Below are positions 1 to 6,373 of a DNA stretch of 7,664 nucleotides, in pieces. The translations under genes and the position numbers were made by a program. A model generated the notes under the pieces. That model saw nothing but the letters and a program-made list of their open reading frames with translations, was not told where the DNA came from and did not search any database. Every line of letters begins with the position of its first letter. The stretch's first letter is position 1. The stretch comes from Bacteroidaceae bacterium (lineage in GTDB: Bacteria; Bacteroidota; Bacteroidia; Bacteroidales; Bacteroidaceae): NCBI GenBank assembly GCA_024695315.1, contig JAILIJ010000069.1, positions 1 through 7,664 on the forward strand. Direction: 5' to 3'.

Positions 1-555
1 GAGATTCAGGAGTACCATTATGTAGCATCGTCAGATGGGCAGGTTGAGAATAAAGATGTACTGCCGCTCAAAACGGTATTTAGCGATGATGGCAAACTGG
101 TGGTTAAGGAAGAGGATTCGTATGACTCGGGAAGTGATAAAACAATACGTAATTCAGAGGGATTTATCGAGAATATCGTGTATGCTAATGGACGCCGAGA
201 GGAGCATTATACTTACGAGAACGGTCTGTTAGCTTCTATATCTACCGTAAAGAAGAGTTCAGGTATCTTGGTAGAAAAGAGATTGCAGCAATTTTCTTAT
301 AAGGATGGCGACATTTTTGAACAGAAGATAGAGGGAAAGAAGTACGATATGCCTTATAGTTCTGTCATCACATATAAGATTATGGAACGCGATGAATATG
401 GCAACTGGACAAAGATGTTTGCCACGTCCACAAAGAAGTCGTATGAGCCTTTGAGAACAAAGGATACCGATGACGACGAGGATACTAAGGTACGCTATGA
501 TAGTATTGTTGATAAGTCATATTACGTATATGAACGTAAGGTGGAATATTTTTGA
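1..555 (+). CDS. C-terminal part of a hypothetical protein with YD/RHS-like repeat character (5' end outside window)
   Basis: The frame is open from base 1 to a TGA at 553-555, giving 184 residues with no N-terminus visible, so the gene starts upstream of the window. A GTG at 100 is only an internal valine, because the frame continues upstream with similar protein-like sequence. The protein is rich in Tyr, Asp, Glu, Lys and Gly and has loosely repeating units such as YANGRREEHYTYENGLL and DEYGNWTKM. These resemble the Y-x-x-x-G-x-Y-x-Y-x-x-G pattern of YD/RHS-type repeats, which are common in secreted or surface proteins of Bacteroidales. A run of acidic residues (DTDDDEDT) lies near the end. 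There is no catalytic motif and no transmembrane segment in this part. The repeat assignment is a judgement from the pattern, and the function is unknown. The gene appears unrelated to the downstream transporter and is separated from it by 277 bases containing a promoter. Confidence 0.8.
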   Translation, partial: EIQEYHYVASSDGQVENKDVLPLKTVFSDDGKLVVKEEDSYDSGSDKTIRNSEGFIENIVYANGRREEHYTYENGLLASISTVKKSSGILVEKRLQQFSYKDGDIFEQKIEGKKYDMPYSSVITYKIMERDEYGNWTKMFATSTKKSYEPLRTKDTDDDEDTKVRYDSIVDKSYYVYERKVEYF

Positions 556-703
556 TTCTCTTTACGTCTTTTGACAATATTTTAGGATTCATCATGTATT
601 ATTATGCTTTGTTTTTTCTAAGAAATAGTACGTCACATGTTAATTATTTCAGTAGAAAGAAATAAAAAACATGCCTTGTTTTTCTGTTTTTGTGAAAAAT
701 CAT

Positions 704-711
704 TATTTTTG
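704..711 (+). promoter_or_regulatory. Probable Bacteroidetes -7 promoter element for the Na/Pi transporter gene
   Basis: TATTTTTG matches the Bacteroidetes -7 consensus TAnnTTTG exactly and is followed by GCAAC, a typical context near transcription starts in this group. The upstream region is A/T-rich. I cannot assign a good -33 TTTG: the nearest candidate, CTTG at 675-678, leaves a 25-base spacer, longer than the roughly 20 bases expected. Transcription from here would give a leader of about 115 nt before the ATG at 833. Confidence 0.5.
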
Positions 712-732
712 CAACCGAAGATTAGAATTCCG

Positions 733-748
733 CTCCTAAATGTAGGAG
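733..748 (+). other. Small perfect hairpin in the leader of the Na/Pi transporter gene
   Basis: CTCCTA (733-738) and TAGGAG (743-748) form a perfect 6-bp stem around an AATG loop, about 15-20 nt after the predicted transcription start. No U-tract follows, so it is not a terminator. A second, weaker dyad lies just downstream: ATATTC at 766-771 pairs with GAATAT at 784-789. These could stabilise the 5' end of the mRNA or have a regulatory role, but stems this short also occur by chance. I recognise no riboswitch family. Confidence 0.3.
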
Positions 749-832
749 AAGGTATATAAGGCGAGATATTCTGTAGAATGTTGGAATATAAGGTATGAGC
801 AAAGATTAGGATAATAAACATTATATACAAAT

Positions 833-2572
833 ATGGGTGAATCACAGATTGATGCCATTCACATCTTGACACTTGTAGGTTCCGTTGCACTCTTGATGTA
901 CGGAATGAAGGTTATGAGTGAGGGCTTGCAAAAAATGGCAGGTAGTAAACTTCGTAAGGTTTTGGGCACGATGACAACGAATCGTGTTGCAGGAGTTCTT
1001 ACAGGAGCAATGATTACAACAGCTATTCAGTCGTCCACAGCAACTACCGTTATGACAGTTAGTTTCGTAAGCGCAGGATTGCTTACGTTGGCACAAGCCA
1101 TATCAGTGGTTATGGGTGCAAATATCGGTACTACAGCCACAGCGTGGATAATGGTACTGGCAGGTGGCAATTTTAATATGCTTGGAGTAGTATATGCTGC
1201 AATTATCGTTGCTATCTTTTTAATATATACTAAGAAAAACACCAATCTAGGAGAATTTATTATTGGACTGGCTTTTATGCTGCTCGGTTTGACTACGTTG
1301 AAGACAAATGCTGTCGATATGAATCTTGCAAGTAACGAGACTATCATGGGATTCTTTTCTGCTACGTGTCATTGGGGGTATGGAAGCTATTTTTTATTTC
1401 TTTTAATAGGTGGACTTCTCACTTGTGCCGTTCAGAGTTCGGCAGCCATCATGGCCATCACGATGACCCTTTGTTCTACTGGAGTCATGCCTATAGATAT
1501 GGGTATTGCCCTTGTCATGGGTGAGAATATCGGTACAACAATTACTTCAAATGTAGTTGCTCTGTCTGCCAGCACACAGGCCAGACGCGCTGCCATGGCT
1601 CACTTGGTGTTCAACCTCTTTGGTGTGCTTTGGGTACTTTGCGTGTTCAAATTCTTTGTTGGAGCAATATGTGCAGCATGGGATGTACCTTTCACTCCAG
1701 GTGAAGTGGCAGGCGAGGTAAGCGCCACATCTCTTAATGCCATACTTGCTACTTTCCATACGGCCTTTAACGTCTGCAATGTTTGCATTTTGATTTGGTT
1801 CGTAAAACCAATGGAGAAACTTGTTTGCTCTATTATAAAACCTAAGGACGGTATGGACGCTGATGATGAGGTTAGTCGTTTGACATTTATTGGAAGTGGC
1901 GTGTTGTCAACAGCAGAATTGTCAATACTTGAGGCAAAGAAGGAAATCAATGTTTTTGTCGACCGTTGTGTCAAAATGTACGGTATGACACAAACACTTC
2001 TTCACACAAATAAAGGTGACGAGTTCAATAAACTCTTTAGCCGTATTGAGAAGTATGAAAGCATAACAGATAACCTTGAAGTCGAGATTTGTGCTTATCT
2101 CTCTAAGGTGAGCGAGGGTAGACTGTCTGTCGAGTCTAAACTGGAGATACAACACATGATGCGCGTATGTGACGAATTGGAGAGTATCGGAGATAGCTGT
2201 TATAATTTGGCACGTACTATGAGCCGTAAGCGTAAAAATTCTCCTCATGACTTTACGGATAAGCAGTATGAACACATCCATAATATGATGTCTCTAACAG
2301 AAGAAGCCATTGAGCAGATGGCAGTTGTAATCGAGCAAGGAGAGCATCGTTACGTGGATTTGAATAAGAATTATAATACAGAACATGAGATAAATAATTA
2401 CCGTTCTCAGCTTAAGGAACAGAATATTGTTGATATAAATAATAAACTCTACGACTATCAGACAGGAGTTTTCTATATGGATATCATCTCTGAGTGTGAG
2501 AAATTAGGCGATTATATTATAAATGTTATCGAAGCATCAGGCATAAGAGAAAAGAAGGCTTCAGCTTTCTAA
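833..2572 (+). CDS. Na+/phosphate cotransporter family protein with C-terminal PhoU-like domain
   Basis: This 579-residue inner-membrane protein is predicted to import inorganic phosphate with sodium. Residues 1-330 hold two inverted Na_Pi_cotrans repeats, seen as paired signatures: QSST at 66-69 with GANIGTT at 95-101, and QSSA at 201-204 with GENIGTT at 230-236. Around these are several hydrophobic segments, roughly at 9-24, 73-92, 104-132, 142-158, 185-200, 220-243, 255-282 and 302-325. Residues about 360-565 are helical and PhoU-like, with ELESIGD (448-454) and ECEKLGDYI (554-562) matching the acidic metal-binding motifs of PhoU helices. The length fits the bacterial NptA/YjbB-type fusion family. 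The ATG at 833 directly precedes the first hydrophobic stretch; there is no Shine-Dalgarno site, as is usual in Bacteroidetes, only an A/T-rich run. The gene appears monocistronic, with its own promoter and a strong terminator. The substrate is assigned by family; some members may instead export phosphate or lower its level in the cell. Confidence 0.95.
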   Translation: MGESQIDAIHILTLVGSVALLMYGMKVMSEGLQKMAGSKLRKVLGTMTTNRVAGVLTGAMITTAIQSSTATTVMTVSFVSAGLLTLAQAISVVMGANIGTTATAWIMVLAGGNFNMLGVVYAAIIVAIFLIYTKKNTNLGEFIIGLAFMLLGLTTLKTNAVDMNLASNETIMGFFSATCHWGYGSYFLFLLIGGLLTCAVQSSAAIMAITMTLCSTGVMPIDMGIALVMGENIGTTITSNVVALSASTQARRAAMAHLVFNLFGVLWVLCVFKFFVGAICAAWDVPFTPGEVAGEVSATSLNAILATFHTAFNVCNVCILIWFVKPMEKLVCSIIKPKDGMDADDEVSRLTFIGSGVLSTAELSILEAKKEINVFVDRCVKMYGMTQTLLHTNKGDEFNKLFSRIEKYESITDNLEVEICAYLSKVSEGRLSVESKLEIQHMMRVCDELESIGDSCYNLARTMSRKRKNSPHDFTDKQYEHIHNMMSLTEEAIEQMAVVIEQGEHRYVDLNKNYNTEHEINNYRSQLKEQNIVDINNKLYDYQTGVFYMDIISECEKLGDYIINVIEASGIREKKASAF

Positions 2573-2591
2573 TTAGTCTCGTTTATATCTA

Positions 2592-2640
2592 TATCCCCGG
2601 ATAAAGTTAGACATCTTTATCTGGGGATAATTTCTTTTTT
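2592..2640 (+). terminator. Strong intrinsic terminator after the Na/Pi transporter gene
   Basis: Bases 2592-2606 pair with 2615-2629 in a 15-bp stem with a single G-T (G-U in RNA) pair and an 8-base loop (TTAGACAT). The T-rich run TTTCTTTTTT follows at 2631-2640. The stem begins 19 bases after the TAA stop of the transporter gene. It should uncouple that gene from the receptor operon downstream. Confidence 0.92.
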
Positions 2641-2763
2641 ACTACGACATGAAATATTATAGTGGAAATGGCATTATGGACGTTTTTGTTATGTTTTTCT
2701 ATAAAAATATGTCATATAAACTTTTTTTCATGGATTTGTAATAATTATGAACTTAAAAAGTGT
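2641..2763. other. AT-rich intergenic stretch upstream of the receptor promoter
   Basis: This region has no plausible gene. It is very AT-rich, with T- and A-tracts such as the T-run at 2722-2728, and might act as an upstream promoter element or regulator-binding region for the receptor operon. TTTG at 2735-2738 is a possible but poorly spaced -33 element. CATGAAA (2648-2654) and TTTCATG (2726-2732) form a distant 7-bp inverted pair that may be chance. Confidence 0.4.
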
Positions 2764-2771
2764 TAATATTG
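2764..2771 (+). promoter_or_regulatory. Probable -7 promoter element for the TonB receptor operon
   Basis: TAATATTG followed by CACCACC matches TAnnTTTG with one mismatch and has the downstream C/A context common at Bacteroidetes starts. The best upstream TTTG (2735-2738) leaves a 25-base spacer, longer than expected, so I leave the -33 box unassigned. Transcription would begin near 2775-2780, giving a leader of about 270 nt before the ATG at 3049. An undetected promoter closer to the gene would shorten this. Confidence 0.4.
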
Positions 2772-3048
2772 CACCACCAAAAAGATAGTTTTAGGAGAGA
2801 CTCTTCATTCTCGAGAGGTTGACGATTTATGTGGTTATGGAAGATATATGAAAGCTAACTTGAGAAGATAGGAAGTGAAAGAGTTTTTATAGTTAAGTAG
2901 TTAAACCGTTGTTTTTTTGAATGTGGGAAGATATATATTATTTACTCTTCGCTTCAAAGAATCTCTCTAAATACAAGAAAAAGAAAGTAAAGTTAAAAGT
3001 TGGGGGTCTGAAGACCCAATATTATTAATCTAATTTTAATAAAAAGCT
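2772..3048 (+). other. Long putative 5' leader of the receptor operon, with short upstream ORFs
   Basis: This is a purine-rich leader of about 270 nt with no recognisable riboswitch. It contains an 8-bp palindrome TCTCGAGA (2809-2816) and two short ORFs. One at 2829-2858 would encode the 9-residue MWLWKIYES. The other at 2921-3028 would encode 35 residues, beginning MWEDIYYLLFASKN and continuing with a Lys-rich stretch (KYKKKKVKLKV). Both start within similar sequence: GGAAGATATAT occurs at 2839-2849 and 2926-2936, each shortly after an ATGTGG. The 35-codon ORF reads through the hairpin at 3004-3017 and stops 20 bases before the receptor ATG. Whether either is translated is unknown; ORFs this short arise readily by chance. 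Confidence 0.35.
3004..3017 (+). promoter_or_regulatory. GC-rich hairpin just upstream of the receptor start codon
   Basis: GGGTC (3004-3008) pairs with GACCC (3013-3017) around a TGAA tetraloop. With two bulged G residues the stem can extend to TT/AA at 3000-3001 and 3018-3019. It is the only GC-rich block in an otherwise AT-rich leader, and its end lies 31 bases before the ATG at 3049. No T-run follows immediately (AATATTATTAATC comes next), so an intrinsic terminator is unlikely. Possible roles are mRNA stabilisation, translational control or an sRNA/protein-binding site. The role is inferred from position only. Confidence 0.4.
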
Positions 3049-6000
3049 ATGCGTAAAAAATTGTTTATGCTCTTTGCTATGATGATGTTTATTGTGTCAT
3101 CGGCAATAGCGCAAGTAACAACATCAGGTCTCAGCGGTAAGGTTACGGCTGACAATGAAGACGTGATAGGTGCACATATCGTGGCTATCCATACGCCTTC
3201 AGGAACACGTTACAATGCAGTTACTAACACTAAGGGAGCTTTCTCCATCCAAGGTATGCGTGTTGGTGGACCTTACCAGGTTACGATCACCTATATTGGA
3301 TTTGAGACTAAAGTGATTGAAAATATCACTCTCGAATTAGGTGAGACTTATCGTATCAAAACTTCTCTTGACGAGGATGTCAAGAACCTGAACAACGTTA
3401 TCGTTACTGCTTCTGCTTCTAAGTTTCCTGTAGAGAAAACTGGTGCAACAACAAACATTTCCAGCAGACAGCTTATAAACATGCCAACAGTGAGCCGTAA
3501 CATTACTGAGTTCACTCGTCTATCTCCTTATGGAGGTAATGGAATGACTTTCCAGGGTACTGATGGCCGTACGGCTAATTTTACTGTCGATGGTGCAAAC
3601 TTCAACAACAACTTCGGACTCAGCTCAGGACTTCCTGGTGGTGGCAACCCTATCTCACTTGATGCCATCGAAGAAATGCAGGTTGTTATTTCTCCTTTCG
3701 ATGTACGTCAGACAAACTTTATCGGTGGTGGAGTAAACGCTATTACAAAGTCTGGTACTAACACTGTCAAGGGTACAGGATATATCTATCATCAGAATGA
3801 GCAGATGCGCGGTGATGCCATCTATGGTAGTCAGATTGAAGGTGCACGTGAGACTGATCGTAAGACAACTTACGGAGCAAGTGTAGGCGGTCCTATCATC
3901 AAGGATAAACTCTTCTTCTTCGGTAACGTAGAATATTCTAAGATTCCTACTGTTGTAAACCGTTGGAGAGGTTCTGAGAACGGAGAAGCTGATGAGACAA
4001 ACTATATCTCTCGTACTACTTTGAGCGATTTGAAGAGCGTTTCAGACTATGTATCTGAAAAGTATGGATATAATACAGGCTCTCACACTAATTTCCCTGC
4101 TGACGAAAAGAACTTGAAGTACCTGATTCGCCTCGACTGGAACATTAATGATATGCACCACTTGGCTTTCAGATATAACTATACTAAGAACAGATTTTAT
4201 AATACTCCAAACTCCACTTCTATGGATGGAGGTACACGTTCGGCTTATTCACGTACTTCACAGTACAGTATGACATTTGCGAACTCTATGTATTCTATGG
4301 ACAACCTTGTTCGCTCTTACTCTTTAGATTTGAACAGCCGTCTTACAGATAATCTCTCAAACCAGTTCCTCGCTACATTCTCTAAGCTTGATGATGTACG
4401 CGACACAGACTCTCAGGAATTCCCATTCATCGACATTCTTAAAGATGGCGAGAACTACATGTGTCTCGGATATGAACTTTTCACTTATAATAATGCAGTT
4501 CATAATACAGTATGGAATATCAAGGATGATGTGACATATTACCTCGACAACCATAAGATTATGGCTGGTCTCACATTTGAGCATCAGATGGCAGACAACC
4601 AGTACATGCGTAATGGTACAGGCTATTACAGATATAAAAGTGTTGAAGATTTCCTCACTGGAGCTGCACCTGAAATCGTATGTTTGACTTATGGTTATAA
4701 TGGTGAGAAAGAGCCTGCTGCACGAGTACAGTTCAATAAGGCTGGTTTCTACGCTCAGGACGAGTGGAATATCAATGATTATTTCAAACTTACTTATGGA
4801 CTTCGTCTTGAGGGACTATATTTCAATAATAAGGATGTGTCTACAAACCCAGCAATCGCTGAGCTCACTTATGAGTCAGGCAATGGCGTACGACACATTG
4901 ATACTGGTAAGTGGCCTAATTCGCACCTTATGATTTCTCCACGTATAGGATTCAACTATGATGTCCTTGGTGATCGTAGCCTTCGTTTACGTGGTGGTAC
5001 AGGTCTCTTCTCTGGTCGTCTTCCACTTGTGTTCTTTACTAATATGCCTACAAATAGTGGTATGATTCAGTATCAGGCACAGATCAACTCATCGAATGCT
5101 GACATGAGCCAGTTTGCTGGTGGACTCATCCTTGATAATAAAGGAAATGCTACTGCATCTGCTCTCTATGAATACCTTACAGGTAGCAATAGCACATTCA
5201 CTCTTCTTGATGGTTCAAAGTTGCCAGTTGCAGCACCTACATCAGCTTCTCAGGTATCAACCATATCTTCTGTTTCTGCTGTCGATCCAGACTTCAAGAT
5301 GCCACAGGTATGGAAGACTTCTTTTGCTGTTGACTATTCAATCCCTGTTGATTTCCCATTAACAGTAACAGCAGAGGGAATCTTTAACAAGACATTGAAC
5401 GCCTCAACTATTGTAGACTGGAGCATTCCTTCTGTTGCTCAGTTCACACGCTTCAATGGTGTTGACAACCGTCCAATCTACCCAGAAGGTTTCCGTACAA
5501 ATACAAAGGCCTTCATGCTTTCTAACACAAGCAAGGGATATGCTTGGTCAGCTTCACTTTCTATCAACGCTCGTCCATTTGACTGGATGGACTTCACAGC
5601 AGCTTACACTCATCAGGTAGCAAAGGAGATCACAAGTATGCCAGGATCAAATGCTGAGTCTGCATTCACTTATGTCCCAACAGTTGAAGGTCCAAACAAT
5701 ATCAAGCTTCATAATTCTTATAATCTTACTCCAGGCCGTTTCTTCGCATCACTCAATTTGCATGACAAGTGCGGTAACCACTATAACTTCATTTATGAGA
5801 CATGGCGTGGTGGATATAACTATTCATACATGCTCACTAATGATATGAATGGTGATGGATACAAGTATGATGCTCTTTACATCCCAACTGACGAGGAGGT
5901 TCAAAACGGTAAGTTCCGTTTCGTTAGTGATGATGATAAAACACGATTCATGGACTATGTTCATGCTAATGACTATTTGAATAACCACCAGGGTGAGTAT

Positions 6001-6345
6001 GCTGAGGCATATAGCCTATACTCTCCATGGGTTCACCGTATCGACTTCGGTTATAAGCATGACTTCAATTTCACTACAGGTAAAATCAAGCATACACTTC
6101 AGCTTACTTTTGATATGAAGAATGTACTCAACTTCTTCAACAACGAATGGGGTGTTATGAAGTACCTCAATCCTGAAATCGGTTCTGAGGCACGTATCTT
6201 GAAGTATGAGCGTATGGATAGCGAGGGCTATGCTTTATTCTCAACACCAAGTTCAATCAGTGGTAGCACAAAGACATTTGTCCCAGCAACAACCCTTGGA
6301 CAGTGCTGGTACGCATCTATCGGTGTTAGATATATATTCAACTAA
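3049..6345 (+). CDS. Oar-like TonB-dependent outer-membrane receptor with N-terminal carboxypeptidase-regulatory-like domain
   Basis: This complete 1098-residue outer-membrane protein should import a ligand using energy from TonB-ExbBD. Residues 1-21 are a signal peptide (MRKK, hydrophobic core, cleavage after AIA before Q22). Residues about 25-110 form a CarboxypepD_reg-like beta-sandwich (GLSGKVTADNEDVIGAHI; later NTKGAFSIQG). NNVIVTAS at 115-122 opens the plug, which contains DGANFNNNFG (181-190) and the conserved stretch QVVISPFDVRQTNFIGGGVN (211-230), typical of the Oar (OmpA-related) group rather than classical SusC. The rest is a 22-strand-type barrel rich in aromatic alternation and Asn/Asp/Gly loops, ending GVRYIFN. 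Length is normal for Oar-like receptors. No SusD homologue follows; the next gene, 18 bases downstream, is a BACON/OB-type lipoprotein and probably the partner. The ATG follows an A/T-rich region and directly precedes the signal peptide. The ligand cannot be read from the sequence. Confidence 0.93.
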   Translation: MRKKLFMLFAMMMFIVSSAIAQVTTSGLSGKVTADNEDVIGAHIVAIHTPSGTRYNAVTNTKGAFSIQGMRVGGPYQVTITYIGFETKVIENITLELGETYRIKTSLDEDVKNLNNVIVTASASKFPVEKTGATTNISSRQLINMPTVSRNITEFTRLSPYGGNGMTFQGTDGRTANFTVDGANFNNNFGLSSGLPGGGNPISLDAIEEMQVVISPFDVRQTNFIGGGVNAITKSGTNTVKGTGYIYHQNEQMRGDAIYGSQIEGARETDRKTTYGASVGGPIIKDKLFFFGNVEYSKIPTVVNRWRGSENGEADETNYISRTTLSDLKSVSDYVSEKYGYNTGSHTNFPADEKNLKYLIRLDWNINDMHHLAFRYNYTKNRFYNTPNSTSMDGGTRSAYSRTSQYSMTFANSMYSMDNLVRSYSLDLNSRLTDNLSNQFLATFSKLDDVRDTDSQEFPFIDILKDGENYMCLGYELFTYNNAVHNTVWNIKDDVTYYLDNHKIMAGLTFEHQMADNQYMRNGTGYYRYKSVEDFLTGAAPEIVCLTYGYNGEKEPAARVQFNKAGFYAQDEWNINDYFKLTYGLRLEGLYFNNKDVSTNPAIAELTYESGNGVRHIDTGKWPNSHLMISPRIGFNYDVLGDRSLRLRGGTGLFSGRLPLVFFTNMPTNSGMIQYQAQINSSNADMSQFAGGLILDNKGNATASALYEYLTGSNSTFTLLDGSKLPVAAPTSASQVSTISSVSAVDPDFKMPQVWKTSFAVDYSIPVDFPLTVTAEGIFNKTLNASTIVDWSIPSVAQFTRFNGVDNRPIYPEGFRTNTKAFMLSNTSKGYAWSASLSINARPFDWMDFTAAYTHQVAKEITSMPGSNAESAFTYVPTVEGPNNIKLHNSYNLTPGRFFASLNLHDKCGNHYNFIYETWRGGYNYSYMLTNDMNGDGYKYDALYIPTDEEVQNGKFRFVSDDDKTRFMDYVHANDYLNNHQGEYAEAYSLYSPWVHRIDFGYKHDFNFTTGKIKHTLQLTFDMKNVLNFFNNEWGVMKYLNPEIGSEARILKYERMDSEGYALFSTPSSISGSTKTFVPATTLGQCWYASIGVRYIFN

Positions 6346-6357
6346 TTTTAAGGCTAA

Positions 6358-6373
6358 GTAATTATGTAATTAA
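6358..6373 (+). repeat. Tandem 8-bp repeat over the start/stop site of the lipoprotein gene
   Basis: GTAATTAT (6358-6365) is followed at once by GTAATTAA (6366-6373), two tandem 8-base units differing in the last base. The ATG at 6364-6366 straddles the junction and the in-frame TAA (6367-6369) is in the second unit. Gaining units would recreate ATG-TAA each time, and losing one would remove the ATG, so slippage alone cannot restore an open start. Two short AT-rich copies may be coincidental. Confidence 0.5.

Noticed and set aside
100..555. GTG at 100 as the start of a separate 151-residue gene
   Set aside because: The same frame is open back to base 1 and has the same composition and repeat style, so the GTG is an internal valine of a truncated larger gene.
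644..665. TTATTTC/GAAATAA hairpin as a terminator for the first gene
   Set aside because: The 7-bp stem has only A/T pairs plus one G-C pair and is followed by A residues rather than a T-tract, so termination on the + strand is not supported.
633..2281. Antisense reading frames of 70-124 codons on the - strand opposite the transporter gene
   Set aside because: They lie opposite strongly recognised coding sequence, show no domain character and have no promoter or spacing of their own; they are shadows.
2648..2732. CATGAAA/TTTCATG inverted pair as an operator
   Set aside because: The arms are 71 bases apart in very AT-rich sequence and the match is only 7 bp, so chance is likely.
3004..3017. 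Hairpin before the receptor as an intrinsic terminator or attenuator
   Set aside because: No T-run follows the stem; the next bases are AATATTATTAATC.
4357..5848. Alternative-frame ORFs of 61-82 codons inside the receptor gene on both strands
   Set aside because: They overlap a complete, recognisable receptor frame and have low-complexity, non-protein-like composition.
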